Below, in pieces: positions 33,401 to 40,918 of a DNA stretch of 64,000 bases. The DNA lies in the IMG/VR virus record IMGVR_UViG_3300021067_000006, positions 1-64,000 of that record. The stretch is one strand, 5' to 3'. This stretch comes from a virus. Under the pieces are notes generated by a model. That model searched no databases, was not told where the DNA came from, and saw only the letters and a program-made list of their open reading frames with translations. Positions within the stretch are counted from its first letter, which is position 1. Each line of letters begins with the position of its first letter. The translations under genes and the position numbers were made by a program.

Positions 33401-33924
33401 GTCCCCGATGATGCGCGCCAACGGAGCGAGCGCACCTCGGGAAGCCGGATGTCTTCGGGCACGCGCCACAGGCCGAGCTGTCCCCTGCACGGCACTGGCT
33501 CGGGCAGCGGCGCGTAATCGAGCACCGAGTAACCGTGCTGCCCGGCGATGCGCCATCGGTCCTGCGGGCCACGCACGACGCCGTCGTACACGCCGAGGGG
33601 TATGCCGAACCGCAGCAGCCCGACGATCGAACCGTACGGCGGAGCGACGCGGCCCTTGATCAACGCGCCGCAGTCGTACTCGGGCACAAGCTCGGTAGGC
33701 ACGCCCGCGCGCGCCGCGAGCTCGCAGTACGCCTTGAACGCAGCGCGCGATGGGCGCTGCGAGACGTGCATCCAAACGACTCGATGCTCGAGCGGCAGCG
33801 CGCGCTTGCGGTTCTCCACAAGCTTCAGGTGCTCGGGCGGCAGCGCCGCCATGAACAGCGGCACAGGCCACTGAAACGACAGCGCCCTCGTCGCCGAGCG
33901 AAACCAATCCTTCGACAGGGTCAT
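33397..33924 (-). CDS. ASCH-domain protein
   Basis: 175 aa starting MTLSKDWFRSATRALSFQWP. CATCGT lies 7 nt before the ATG. The ASCH fold signature is present: ALSFQWP at the start, LVENRKRALP, VVWMHVSQRPSR, and PVPCRGQLGLWRVPEDI near the C-terminus. ASCH proteins bind RNA or act as nucleotide-modifying hydrolases and are frequent in phages. A perfect copy of the 22-bp palindrome lies 20 nt upstream, next to the -10-like hexamer. Confidence 0.7.
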   Translation of the reverse strand: MTLSKDWFRSATRALSFQWPVPLFMAALPPEHLKLVENRKRALPLEHRVVWMHVSQRPSRAAFKAYCELAARAGVPTELVPEYDCGALIKGRVAPPYGSIVGLLRFGIPLGVYDGVVRGPQDRWRIAGQHGYSVLDYAPLPEPVPCRGQLGLWRVPEDIRLPEVRSLRWRASSGT

Positions 33925-34181
33925 CGGCGACACGATGCCGCCGGTTTGGAATCGCGCGGTTCCAAACCGCGGTGAAGCACGACGAACCAATCGCGCGGAC
34001 AAAGCGTCATGCCCGAGGGAAGCATCGCGAAGTGCGCGATGCGCGCGCCCTGCAGCTCAGCGAGCGGCCCGCGGTAGTCGGTGAAGCTCACGATCGTGTC
34101 GCGCCCCGGCGCCCACCACACGCGCAGCACGTCGCCGACGCGCAGGTCTTCGGACCATACGTGCTCACCGTCGTCGCTCAC
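33921..34181 (-). CDS. Small beta-rich protein
   Basis: 86 aa from GTG 34181 (GTGA overlap) to an ATGA overlap with the ASCH gene. SEDLRVGDVLRVWWAPGRDT then IVSFTDYRGPLAELQGARIA and FAMLPSGMTLCPRDWFVVLH look like a small beta barrel of the kind that precedes ASCH genes. The last residues are encoded by the 22-bp palindrome. Confidence 0.55.
   Translation of the reverse strand: MSDDGEHVWSEDLRVGDVLRVWWAPGRDTIVSFTDYRGPLAELQGARIAHFAMLPSGMTLCPRDWFVVLHRGLEPRDSKPAASCRR
33945..33966. repeat. 22-bp palindrome, copy 4
   Basis: TTTGGAAT, CGCGCG, GTTCCAAA. Flanking CGG and CCG extend the outer stem so that ten bases pair on each side. It lies 6 nt from the CATCGT hexamer of the ASCH gene. Confidence 0.7.
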
Positions 34182-34666
34182 CCGACCATCCCAGGCAGCA
34201 AGAGCCGCGGCGTCTTGCCGGTCCGGTAACTCTCTTCGAGAGAGTCGGCGACGAGCAAGTGCACCGGACGCCCGTCGGGCAGCAGGATGTCGGCGAGGAA
34301 TTCGCGCTCGACCGTCGTGATGCCGTCGGCGATGGCCTCGAGCTTCGCCGTCACGAGCAGGAGCAGGCGCCGCCACGACTGCCGCTCGAGCTGCGCGAGC
34401 CGCTCGCGGCGCCACTGCTCGCGCGACTTCCCGCGCCGGCGGTGTGGCACCTCGATGTCCTGCGGCACGCGCACCTCGAACCGGATCATCCGCTCCTGCA
34501 GCCGGCACTGCACCGCGGCAAGGCCGGTCTTGTCGTCGACGTAGGTCGCCCGCTCGCTCGCGCCGTGCTTCGCGAGCAGCGCGTCGAGCTGCGCCCGCGT
34601 GCGCTCGACCGGCACGCTCGTCGTTTCGGCAAACCGTCGCGGCTTCGGCGCCTTGGCTTTCGTCAT
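34178..34666 (-). CDS. Conserved phage protein of unknown function
   Basis: 162 aa starting MTKAKAPKPRRFAETTSVPV at ATG 34666. CATCAT is exactly 7 nt upstream. ETTSVPVERTRAQLDALLAK then HGASERATYVDDKTGLAAVQ and MIRFEVRVPQD match a family common in phages and bacteria in which a TTSVPxxRTxxEIxxLLxKHGA start is followed by a beta sheet. The later part (RRLLLLVTAKLEAIADGITT then VEREFLADILLPDGRPVHLL) also fits. The role is not known. Confidence 0.65.
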   Translation of the reverse strand: MTKAKAPKPRRFAETTSVPVERTRAQLDALLAKHGASERATYVDDKTGLAAVQCRLQERMIRFEVRVPQDIEVPHRRRGKSREQWRRERLAQLERQSWRRLLLLVTAKLEAIADGITTVEREFLADILLPDGRPVHLLVADSLEESYRTGKTPRLLLPGMVG

Positions 34667-34905
34667 CGACTCGATGATGCCGATGCGCCCTTGCACTCCA
34701 CGCAGAACGGCTGCCGGCTCATCTCGGCGAACCCAAGGTCAGCCGCCACGGTGCGCGGCGAGCGACGCGCGGCAATGAGCAGCCGCGGCCTCTCGAGCTC
34801 GACACCGCAGCACGTCGACGAATGCGATCCGTAGCTCGCCTTGACGCGGTGCCAGGCGCCGCCCTGCTCGGCGACCCACACGGTCAGCCTCACGAGCTCA
34901 GGCAT
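34663..34905 (-). CDS. Small Cys-containing protein
   Basis: 80 aa from ATG 34905 (TGATG overlap): MPELVRLTVWVAEQGGAWHR. Paired cysteines (STCCGVELE, FCVECKG) could bind zinc. Ends in a low-complexity Ser tail. Unknown function. Confidence 0.5.
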   Translation of the reverse strand: MPELVRLTVWVAEQGGAWHRVKASYGSHSSTCCGVELERPRLLIAARRSPRTVAADLGFAEMSRQPFCVECKGASASSSR

Positions 34906-35441
34906 CAGGCGTCGTCGCCTTCCCAGCGCAGCGCGAACCGCTCGTACACGCTCGGCCGGTTCAGCCCGAGCTCGACCCACGCGGTCCCGCGCGCCTCGCC
35001 CCACGTCGGCGCGAACACGTGACACGTCGACTCCGCCCGGTCGGTGCCGATGGGCGCCAGCCAGAACCGATACCAGCGCCGGCCCGCGATGTGCGGGAAG
35101 CGCGCGAGCGCGAGACGCAAGCTCGACGGCAGCGCCTGCAAATTGAACTCATCGGGCACGCATGTGTCCGGCCCTCGAGCCTCGTGCTCTTCGTCGGAGC
35201 GCGGCATCCTGACGTCGGTCGGCAACACCTCGAACATGGGCCTACCGCCGTGCTCGAAAGGCACGCGGTGAGCGCACACCCGCCGCGCATTGAAAGGGTC
35301 GGCGAGGTCGACGCTATCGGAGCGCTGCGCGACCACGCGCCGGACCTGCCCGGCGCAAAGCGAGTAGTCGATCGTGAGCTGCTTGATGACGACGCGCGCG
35401 CCGATGAGAGAGCGGCGGCGCGGTCCTACGAAGCGCTTCAT
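34905..35441 (-). CDS. Hypothetical protein
   Basis: 178 aa starting MKRFVGPRRRSLIGARVVIK; ATGA overlap. Beta-rich with RRWYRFWLAPIGTDRAESTC and TWGEARGTAWVELGLNRPSV. No family recognised. Confidence 0.5.
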   Translation of the reverse strand: MKRFVGPRRRSLIGARVVIKQLTIDYSLCAGQVRRVVAQRSDSVDLADPFNARRVCAHRVPFEHGGRPMFEVLPTDVRMPRSDEEHEARGPDTCVPDEFNLQALPSSLRLALARFPHIAGRRWYRFWLAPIGTDRAESTCHVFAPTWGEARGTAWVELGLNRPSVYERFALRWEGDDA

Positions 35442-35629
35442 TCGGCAGCCTCGCTCGCTCGGTGCCTGAGTTTTGGGTTCTGCCGCTCGGCGTCGCAGGC
35501 CTTGCAGCGGCTCTGCCTGCCCGTCCAGTGCCCGCGGTCGGCGAAGAACTGGTCGAGGGGCTTGATGGTGTCGCAGCGGTAGCAGAGCTTGAGCCCAGGC
35601 CCGGGCTCGGGGTTTCGTCGGCGGCTCAT
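35438..35629 (-). CDS. Small zinc-finger protein, endonuclease VII-like
   Basis: 63 aa starting MSRRRNPEPGPGLKLCYRCD. CYRCDTIKPLDQFF then QSRCKACDAERQNPK: the CxxC...CxxC arrangement with K-P-L-x-x-F is that of the zinc-binding half of phage recombination endonuclease VII proteins. The catalytic half is absent, so it may be a zinc-finger remnant or DNA-binding partner. Confidence 0.6.
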   Translation of the reverse strand: MSRRRNPEPGPGLKLCYRCDTIKPLDQFFADRGHWTGRQSRCKACDAERQNPKLRHRASEAAE

Positions 35630-36228
35630 GGGGGGAGCTTCCCTTCCGCCTTGCAGTCGTCGCAGACGCCTTGGTAGTTGGCTCCGACCTTTACGTCGCA
35701 GCCCGGCGCCGCACAGGGCCAGCCGCCGTCGTTGGCGTCGAACACGTCCTCGGCGTTGCAGCGCGGGCAGCGCGGGAATGCTTCACCGGCAGGGATGACC
35801 TGCCGCCAAACGTTGTCGCAGCCGGAGCAGACGAGCCGGAAGGTCGGCGGTAGCGGGGGAGCTTCGGGCGGGGGCTGCGCGATGCGCGGCCCTCCGAAGT
35901 AGAGGTCGGCCGCGTCGCGTACTGCCCGCTTGAGCTCGCGCACGATACGCACCGCGTGCTCGGCGTTCGGCTTGGCGAAGTCGACGCCGATGAACGCATC
36001 AGGCTCGAACTTCTCGCACCCCTGATGCTCGAACGTGAGCAGGCCGGCGCGATGGCTCGCAGGGTTCGAGCACACGAGCCAGTCGGCACCGAGCTCACCC
36101 GCGAGCGGCAGCGCGAACCGGCAGCCGTGCGAGCAGTCGGGGATGGTGCGCTCGCGCGTGCCGTAGGGCGCGAAGTCCTCAGGCAGGTTCTTGACGAGCT
36201 CGAGCAGGGCTTGGCGCCGTTCGCTCAT
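35626..36228 (-). CDS. Multi-zinc-ribbon protein
   Basis: 200 aa starting MSERRQALLELVKNLPEDFA (ATGA overlap; longer frame upstream is shadow). An N-terminal TIPDCSHGCRFALPLAGELG...LVCSNPASHRAGLLTFEH domain with the Cys/His set seen in a family of bacterial and phage proteins, and a C-terminal array VCSGCDN, RCPRCNA, CAAPGCDV, CDDCKAE giving several zinc ribbons. Likely nucleic acid or protein binding. Confidence 0.6.
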   Translation of the reverse strand: MSERRQALLELVKNLPEDFAPYGTRERTIPDCSHGCRFALPLAGELGADWLVCSNPASHRAGLLTFEHQGCEKFEPDAFIGVDFAKPNAEHAVRIVRELKRAVRDAADLYFGGPRIAQPPPEAPPLPPTFRLVCSGCDNVWRQVIPAGEAFPRCPRCNAEDVFDANDGGWPCAAPGCDVKVGANYQGVCDDCKAEGKLPP

Positions 36229-36644
36229 TCGCGTGCCCCTCGAGCTGAAGCCCGCGCAGCAGCACACGCAGCGCGAGCCGCAGCGCACGCGGCGCGCGCG
36301 TCGGCGTTGCCCTCGAGCGCACGCCGGCAAAGCTCAACCTGCTCAACGTCGCTCGCCTCGGCAGCTTCGGCCGACAGCGCCGCGATCTGCTCGTCGGTGA
36401 TGTCCTCGGCGTCGGCGCTCTCGGCGCCCAGCACCGTCGCGCAGAGCGCCTCGAGCTCGAGCCGGTACGTGCGCCAGCCCATCGGGCCAACCGGGCTCAC
36501 CGTCACGAGCACCGCGGCGCCCGCGACCGCCACCTCGACGCGGCGCCCGTCCTCGCAGGTCGCCTCACCGAGCACCTCGCGCAGCGCGAGCTCGCCCTCA
36601 CGCACCGTCGCCGGCACGTGCAGCACCACCTCGCGCGCGCTCAC
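36225..36644 (-). CDS. Hypothetical protein, Ala-rich tail
   Basis: 139 aa from GTG 36644 (GTGA overlap). N-terminal strands (REVVLHVPATVREGELALRE; EVAVAGAAVLVTVSPVG) then a helical stretch and a C-terminal repetition of ARAACAAARAACAAARASA, a low-complexity Cys/Ala helix. No family recognised. Confidence 0.5.
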   Translation of the reverse strand: MSAREVVLHVPATVREGELALREVLGEATCEDGRRVEVAVAGAAVLVTVSPVGPMGWRTYRLELEALCATVLGAESADAEDITDEQIAALSAEAAEASDVEQVELCRRALEGNADARAACAAARAACAAARASARGARE

Positions 36645-36919
36645 CGCCGCACCGGGCCGCAGCAGCGCGCGCCACCGGGGAGAGGACTCGACGGGTAGTG
36701 GTCGACGCAGTGCTCGGGCAGCTCCGCAGGATCGCTCGAGCAGCTGAAACCGTACGGCCGCTCGGGGTCGTTGAGCGCGCAGTAGTCGTCGAGCGCCTCA
36801 GTGCGCGCGCACTCGGGCGCGAACGGCTCGGGCTCGGCGTACTCGACGCCGTCGACGGCGCAAGCCTGCGACACGAGCACGAGGAACAGGGCAACAGCGG
36901 AACGGGTGTAGCGGAACAT
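36641..36919 (-). CDS. Secreted cysteine-rich lipoprotein-like protein
   Basis: 92 aa from ATG 36919 (TGATG overlap). Signal MFRYTRSAVALFLVLVSQAC ends in a Cys (lipobox-like VSQAC), followed by an acidic domain with eight more Cys. Probably exported; fifth lipoprotein-type gene in the window. Confidence 0.55.
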   Translation of the reverse strand: MFRYTRSAVALFLVLVSQACAVDGVEYAEPEPFAPECARTEALDDYCALNDPERPYGFSCSSDPAELPEHCVDHYPSSPLPGGARCCGPVRR

Positions 36920-37224
36920 CAGAGATTCACTTTCAGCTCGTGGAAATTATGCGGACGGGCCTCGAGCCAAGTAGTCCCGTCCTCGCAGACGTAACGGACA
37001 AGGCGCCCGCCGTCGGAGTCGACAGGGCAGGGCACCACACAGTGCGTGACGAGCGAGCCGGAGGGCCCGCGCATCGGGTAATCGGTGAGAGGCATCCGCC
37101 TCGGGAATGACGGCCGGAAGGCCTCGACGCTGTAGAGCTCGCGCCAAGCGCGGATGCGCGCCGCGCGCGACTCGTCCATACGGGCACGAATCGCGGCGGC
37201 GCGAGCAGCGCGGTCGTCGCTCAT
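36919..37224 (-). CDS. Hypothetical protein
   Basis: 101 aa starting MSDDRAARAAAIRARMDESR; ATGA overlap with a 54-aa gene. An Arg-rich helix, then a beta-rich C-terminus (GRLVRYVCEDGTTWLEARPH). Function unknown. Confidence 0.5.
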   Translation of the reverse strand: MSDDRAARAAAIRARMDESRAARIRAWRELYSVEAFRPSFPRRMPLTDYPMRGPSGSLVTHCVVPCPVDSDGGRLVRYVCEDGTTWLEARPHNFHELKVNL

Positions 37225-37385
37225 TGCTGCTTGAGCCCGGAGAAAGCCGGCAGACCCGAGCGATCGACGAAGCCGACGCGCAGCGCGTTCGCCGCTTCTT
37301 CCATGATGTTCGCCGCGTCGAACTGGCCGTCGGCGCGGAGGTTACGGGCCGTCGTCTCGAGAAACGTGATGTGCTTCGTGGTCAT
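37221..37385 (-). CDS. 54-aa small helical protein under hairpin promoter 1
   Basis: ATG 37385 with TAGGAG 10 nt upstream: MTTKHITFLETTARNLRADG then QFDAANIMEEAANALRVGFV. A short helical hairpin protein. First gene after copy 1 of the promoter-hairpin element, whose second hairpin ends at the ribosome-binding site. Ends with an ATGA overlap with the next gene. Unknown function. Confidence 0.55.
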   Translation of the reverse strand: MTTKHITFLETTARNLRADGQFDAANIMEEAANALRVGFVDRSGLPAFSGLKQQ

Positions 37386-37399
37386 CTTTCGAACTCCTA

Positions 37400-37480
37400 C
37401 CGGCTCAGCGCCGGGGTTACCGCCGCCGGCTCAGCGCCAGCGACAGAAGAGAGCATGGTCTATCTTGCGCTAGCGCGCAA
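37400..37480 (-). promoter_or_regulatory. Promoter with tandem GCTGA-loop hairpins, copy 1
   Basis: On the minus strand: TTGCGC (37475-37480), 17 nt, CATGCT (37452-37457), then hairpin 1 (37422-37444; stem CTGGC/GCCGG, extendable to 9 pairs with wobbles) and hairpin 2 (37400-37414; CCGGC/GCCGG), both with loop GCTGA. Hairpin 2 abuts the TAGGAG of the gene starting at 37385. Confidence 0.65.
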
Positions 37481-37505
37481 CCGAAAAGCGAACACCGGTC
37501 ACGGG

Positions 37506-37796
37506 TCAACCTGAAACCCGCTCGGTTTGCTCCTGCAACGCGGCGCGTGCCTCGGCCCGCGAACCGTAGCGGCGAGCGCTGTCCGGCTCGGTGCCTCGGT
37601 ACACGAGCCAAACGGCACCCGTCGACTCGATAATCGCGAGCCGGTCCGATGGTTCGTGCTCCGAACCGTCCGACCAGTCCCAGGCGCCGCGCCGGTCGAG
37701 CAGGTCGGCCAGCGCGCGCGAGGGGTCTTCGTCTTCGTCGAACTGGTCGAGGATGGCGTCGACCGCGTTGCGATCTAGGGCGCGTGCCATCGTCAC
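37506..37796 (-). CDS. Hypothetical acidic protein
   Basis: 96 aa from GTG 37796 (GTGA overlap): MTMARALDRNAVDAILDQFD. An acidic helical N-terminus, then DRLAIIESTGAVWLVYRGTE and a helix. Resembles short phage proteins with a single beta hairpin. Unknown. Confidence 0.5.
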   Translation of the reverse strand: MTMARALDRNAVDAILDQFDEDEDPSRALADLLDRRGAWDWSDGSEHEPSDRLAIIESTGAVWLVYRGTEPDSARRYGSRAEARAALQEQTERVSG

Positions 37797-38086
37797 TCCG
37801 CCGCCTTTCGCCCGGCCGACACGAGCTCACGGCACGCGCGGCGGAAGTCGGCATCGCTGAGCCGGTGCAGCTCGGCGAGCAGAGCGCCGGTCATCCAGTA
37901 GTCGGGCGAGCCTCCCCACGAATCGAGCACGCCGTCCGCCTCGCGCGGCACGAGCGTTATCTCGCCGTCGATGCTGCGCTCACCGAGCCGCACCGTCACG
38001 TCGATGTCGACCGCGCCCTCGATGTCGATGCAGCTGCTCGGCGTCACCGCGCTCGCGTCGACCTCGATCACGAACTCGGCGTCCAT
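37793..38086 (-). CDS. Hypothetical protein
   Basis: 97 aa from ATG 38086 (TGATG overlap): MDAEFVIEVDASAVTPSSCI. Beta-rich acidic first half (DIEGAVDIDVTVRLGERSID) and helical end (GALLAELHRLSDADFRRACR). Unknown function. Confidence 0.5.
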   Translation of the reverse strand: MDAEFVIEVDASAVTPSSCIDIEGAVDIDVTVRLGERSIDGEITLVPREADGVLDSWGGSPDYWMTGALLAELHRLSDADFRRACRELVSAGRKAAE

Positions 38087-38637
38087 CACGCGCTCCGCTT
38101 CTGCGACGCAGCCGCGTTCGCCCGGTATGCATCGAGGAACTGCGAGACGAGCAGGTCGCCGAACACGACGCTCGGCAGCATCGTCATCGAGTAGTCGTCG
38201 CCGTGCTGACCGCAGCGACCGATCCACAGCACGCGCCCCTTGTAATCCGGGAACGCCTTCGACAGCTCGGCCGCGAGCTTCAAGCCCTCATCGCTCGCAG
38301 GCAGCGTCACGAAACGGCGCGTATCGATGCCGCGGCATTCGCTGTACCGGCCGCCGATCGCCTTCACCTTGCGCGCCCAGCCCTTGCGGGTGAAGTCGGG
38401 CGAGCCGTCGAGATGCAGCTCGACCTGCAGCGGACGCTCAGCGAGCTGCGCGCGCGTGCGCTCGAGCTCGCGACGCTTGCGCGCGTGCCGAAACACGTCG
38501 GCGCTGTGCTGCAACAGCATCGCGTCGATCCGCTCGATGAAGCTGCCGACATACAGGCCGGCGTTCGCACGCTGCTGCAGCATCGCGCGCAGGTGTTGGG
38601 CGTCACGGTGGTCGAACGAGATGTACGAGGTAGGCAT
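38086..38637 (-). CDS. Protein under hairpin promoter 2
   Basis: 183 aa starting MPTSYISFDHRDAQHLRAML with AAAGG upstream. Helical N-terminus (a two-helix segment to about residue 75), then VELHLDGSPDFTRKGWARKV and GGRYSECRGIDTRRFVTLPA, which look like a small alpha/beta domain binding nucleic acid. First gene after copy 2 of the promoter-hairpin element. No family recognised. Confidence 0.55.
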   Translation of the reverse strand: MPTSYISFDHRDAQHLRAMLQQRANAGLYVGSFIERIDAMLLQHSADVFRHARKRRELERTRAQLAERPLQVELHLDGSPDFTRKGWARKVKAIGGRYSECRGIDTRRFVTLPASDEGLKLAAELSKAFPDYKGRVLWIGRCGQHGDDYSMTMLPSVVFGDLLVSQFLDAYRANAAASQKRSA

Positions 38638-38653
38638 CAAGGGAACCTTTCCG

Positions 38654-38733
38654 CCGGCTCAGCGCCAGGCAACGTCGACCGGCTCAGCACCAGCGACGAA
38701 AGAGAGCATGGTTCATCATGCGTCAGCACGCAA
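38654..38733 (-). promoter_or_regulatory. Promoter with tandem GCTGA-loop hairpins, copy 2
   Basis: TTGCGT (38728-38733), 17 nt, CATGCT (38705-38710), hairpin 1 at 38679-38693 (CTGGT/GCCGG) and hairpin 2 at 38654-38668 (CTGGC/GCCGG), loops GCTGA. The -35 side overlaps the end of the upstream DnaA-like gene. Confidence 0.65.
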
Positions 38734-39234
38734 CCGAAAAGCGACAGCCCATTCGTCTGCAGCCTCTTTCGACTCGAACACGAGCAGGGTAGCCTTGAGC
38801 CGACCGGCCCGGGCGTCGATGAGCAGGCGCTCGAGCATCACGACCGGCTCGGCCGGCACAGACCCCGGCACGGTCGACGCGGGCAGCGCGGCGCTCGGCA
38901 CCGATATGCATCCGCGCGATTCCAAACTTGCCCGTGCACGCGCCTCGGCCGCCTCGAGGTGCGCGCGCAGCTCGGGCTCGACCGCCACGCGGTTCGCGAC
39001 GCGGCGCTCGGCCGATGCCACCGACGAATGGTCGCGCAGCATCTGCCGCCCCGTCTCCGATTGCGACAGCCCGAGCCTGCGGCAGAGATAGATCGCAAAC
39101 GCGCGCGCGTTGAACAGCGCCGGAGAACGCGCGAGCGGCGAGTTGTGCGGCACGATGACAGCGCTCGTGACACCGAGCGCGGCGAGCACCGCGTCGCGCA
39201 CCGCGCTCGGTTCGAGCCCTAGCTGAGCAGCCAT
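38716..39234 (-). CDS. DnaA domain IV-like DNA-binding protein
   Basis: 172 aa starting MAAQLGLEPSAVRDAVLAAL. Residues about 45-85 (ARAFAIYLCRRLGLSQSETG then RDHSSVASAERRVANR) match the C-terminal DNA-binding domain of DnaA: helix, turn, and the DHSSVxxA signature that reads the DnaA box. There is no AAA+ domain. A palindrome copy is encoded in frame after it, followed by an extra C-terminal 65 residues that include MLERLLIDARAGRLKATLLV, which could be a second small gene read in frame. It could bind host-type DnaA boxes, for replication control or competition. Confidence 0.7.
   Translation of the reverse strand: MAAQLGLEPSAVRDAVLAALGVTSAVIVPHNSPLARSPALFNARAFAIYLCRRLGLSQSETGRQMLRDHSSVASAERRVANRVAVEPELRAHLEAAEARARASLESRGCISVPSAALPASTVPGSVPAEPVVMLERLLIDARAGRLKATLLVFESKEAADEWAVAFRLRADA
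38905..38926. repeat. 22-bp palindrome, copy 5
   Basis: TATGCATC, CGCGCG, ATTCCAAA. In frame within the DnaA-like gene, at the junction between its DNA-binding domain and its C-terminal extension. Confidence 0.6.
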
Positions 39235-39431
39235 CGCGGCTCCCCCATGAACGGCCGCGGCATCGGCGCGAACACGAATAGCTCGAGCTCGGTAGAGACG
39301 AACACGTCTTCGCTCAGCAGCAGCAACGCACACGCGGCGCAGCAAGGCAGGTCGCCGAAGGCGAGCGCGACCGCCGGGTCGCCGCACTCGCCGTCGGTGT
39401 CGACGTCGACGATCATCTCGCAGGTGCGCAT
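39219..39431 (-). CDS. Small Cys-containing protein
   Basis: 70 aa from ATG 39431 (TGATG overlap; a GTG one codon upstream is possible). MRTCEMIVDVDTDGECGDPA then LPCCAACALLLL and VSTELELFVFAPMP. The CCxxC could bind metal. It overlaps the start of the DnaA-like gene by 16 bases. Confidence 0.45.
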   Translation of the reverse strand: MRTCEMIVDVDTDGECGDPAVALAFGDLPCCAACALLLLSEDVFVSTELELFVFAPMPRPFMGEPRWLLS

Positions 39432-39655
39432 CACGGATCGAGCCTCACATCGACGGACCCCGGCACCACGCGCGCGCCGAACCGACCGACTAGCTCGCGC
39501 GCGACTTCGTCATAGATCCACGGCGCACCCGGCGACCAGCGCACCAGGCGCCGCGTGCCGCTCTGCCCGTGCAGCCGGAACGAGATGACGTGCCGATACC
39601 AGGGCACTCCCTCAACGATCTGGTACGGCCGGCGCGTGCGGCGAACGCGTGTCAC
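39431..39655 (-). CDS. Small hypothetical protein
   Basis: 74 aa from GTG 39655 (GTGA overlap). TRRPYQIVEGVPWYRHVISF then RLVRWSPGAPWIYDEVAREL. A small beta-alpha domain. Unknown function. Confidence 0.5.
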   Translation of the reverse strand: MTRVRRTRRPYQIVEGVPWYRHVISFRLHGQSGTRRLVRWSPGAPWIYDEVARELVGRFGARVVPGSVDVRLDP

Positions 39656-39879
39656 GCGCACACCTCGTCGACGGTTCCAAGCGCGGGCTCGCAGCGCGAG
39701 CGCGCCGTGCGCGCGAACACGAAGCCCGCGGCGTCGACCTCGAGGCAGACCTCGCACGCGGGCGGCGGCCGGTCATTCACCTCGAACGCATCGGCGCGCT
39801 CGTGAACGAACGCGCCGCGCCCCGACCGCGCCGCGGCGTGCGCCTCGCCGATCGCGAGTCTCAGAGCCTCAAGCGCCAT
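39652..39879 (-). CDS. Small zinc-like protein
   Basis: 75 aa starting MALEALRLAIGEAHAAARSG at ATG 39879, CATCAT exactly 7 nt upstream. PPPACEVCLEVDAAGFVFAR has a CxxC followed by beta strands; ends DEVCA. Unknown role. Confidence 0.5.
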   Translation of the reverse strand: MALEALRLAIGEAHAAARSGRGAFVHERADAFEVNDRPPPACEVCLEVDAAGFVFARTARSRCEPALGTVDEVCA

Positions 39880-39884
39880 GCCCC

Positions 39885-40220
39885 TCATGATGCGTCCCTC
39901 ACGATCGCAGCTAGCAGCCGACGTTCGCTCTCGAGCGCGGCACTCGCCTCGGGCGGCGGCGGCAGCGTCGGCGCCTCGCGGTCGCGGTACGTGTCGAGCC
40001 GCGCGCGCAGCACCGACGACAGCCGCTGCAGCCGGTCGCGCCGCGTCTTCGCAGCAGCCATCTCGATCGAGCCGGGCAGCGCATGGATCACGCCCTGCAG
40101 CACGCCGACCCGTGCGCGTTGTACCTGAGCGTAAACGGCCGTCACGACCTCGCGGTCATCGAGCTCGAGCGCGAGCGCTGCCTCGTTCTCGAGCATGATG
40201 ACGTCTTCGAAGCGCCTCAC
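39885..40220 (-). CDS. Helical hypothetical protein
   Basis: 111 aa from GTG 40220 (GTGA overlap): RRFEDVIMLENEAALALELD. A long helical region (RRDRLQRLSSVLRARLDTYR). Could be coiled-coil. Unknown function. Confidence 0.5.
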   Translation of the reverse strand: MRRFEDVIMLENEAALALELDDREVVTAVYAQVQRARVGVLQGVIHALPGSIEMAAAKTRRDRLQRLSSVLRARLDTYRDREAPTLPPPPEASAALESERRLLAAIVRDAS

Positions 40221-40624
40221 GACAGACCCCCGAAAACGCGCGGGTTGCTCTCAACCTCGCGCCGCGCGTTGGCGACAGCTTCCTCGACGGTCGCACCGCT
40301 GCCGATGACCGTGTCCTCGAACCACACCGCGAACGGCTGCACCGTGTCGTCGTCCTCGACGTGCAGCTCGCAGCCGGGAAGGAACGACAGGTCGGGCGAG
40401 AGCGCCGGCCAATAGAAGAACGCCGTGCGGTCAGGGCCGACCGTGCACGCGAACGAGTACGCGGCGGGGAGGCTCTGTTGATAGGCGAGCAGCATCGCGC
40501 GCGCGACGTGCATCGGATCGGTGATGCGGATACACGGCGCCGCCGTGCGGTTGTCCATCACCTGCCACTGCGCCGCGAGCCCTGCCTGCTCGAGCAGCGC
40601 GAACAGCTGCTGCGCCGGACTCAC
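40217..40624 (-). CDS. Hypothetical alpha/beta protein
   Basis: 135 aa from GTG 40624 (GTGA overlap): SPAQQLFALLEQAGLAAQWQ. Contains RITDPMHVARAMLLAYQQSL, DRTAFFYWPALSPDLSFLPG and a C-terminal ATVEEAVANARREVES. The alternating pattern is protein-like. No family recognised. Confidence 0.5.
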   Translation of the reverse strand: MSPAQQLFALLEQAGLAAQWQVMDNRTAAPCIRITDPMHVARAMLLAYQQSLPAAYSFACTVGPDRTAFFYWPALSPDLSFLPGCELHVEDDDTVQPFAVWFEDTVIGSGATVEEAVANARREVESNPRVFGGLS

Positions 40625-40824
40625 AGCGCACCCCGGCCGGAGTAGCGGACGCCCTCGGTGAGGAGCCAGCACACGTACGAGTCGTACGTGAGCACGTCGT
40701 TGCGACGCAGCTCGGCGTCGACATACGCGGCGTACTGCGTGTTGATCGCGGGCGCGGCATCAGCCGGCGCCGGAACCGTGACGAAAGATTGGGTCGTCGT
40801 CGGCGCGGGAATCGTGGTGAACAT
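40621..40824 (-). CDS. 67-aa protein under hairpin promoter 3
   Basis: MFTTIPAPTTTQSFVTVPAP, then a short helical domain with AAYVDAELRRNDVLTYDSYV. GGAGGAG lies 8 nt before the ATG. First gene after copy 3 of the promoter-hairpin element. Unknown function. Confidence 0.5.
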   Translation of the reverse strand: MFTTIPAPTTTQSFVTVPAPADAAPAINTQYAAYVDAELRRNDVLTYDSYVCWLLTEGVRYSGRGAL

Positions 40825-40839
40825 CGGGCAATCTCCTCC

Positions 40840-40918
40840 CCCGGCTCAGCGCCGGGCTCGTCGTCGGCTCAGCGCCGTCGACACAACTGAGCATGCAGCA
40901 TCATGCGCCGACGCGCAA
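40840..40918 (-). promoter_or_regulatory. Promoter with tandem GCTGA-loop hairpins, copy 3
   Basis: TTGCGC (40913-40918), 17 nt, CATGCT (40890-40895), hairpin 1 at 40861-40881 (four pairs, one A-A mismatch, four pairs) and hairpin 2 at 40840-40856 (CCCGGC/GCCGGG). Loops GCTGA. Hairpin 2 adjoins GGAGGAG of the gene starting at 40824. Confidence 0.7.
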
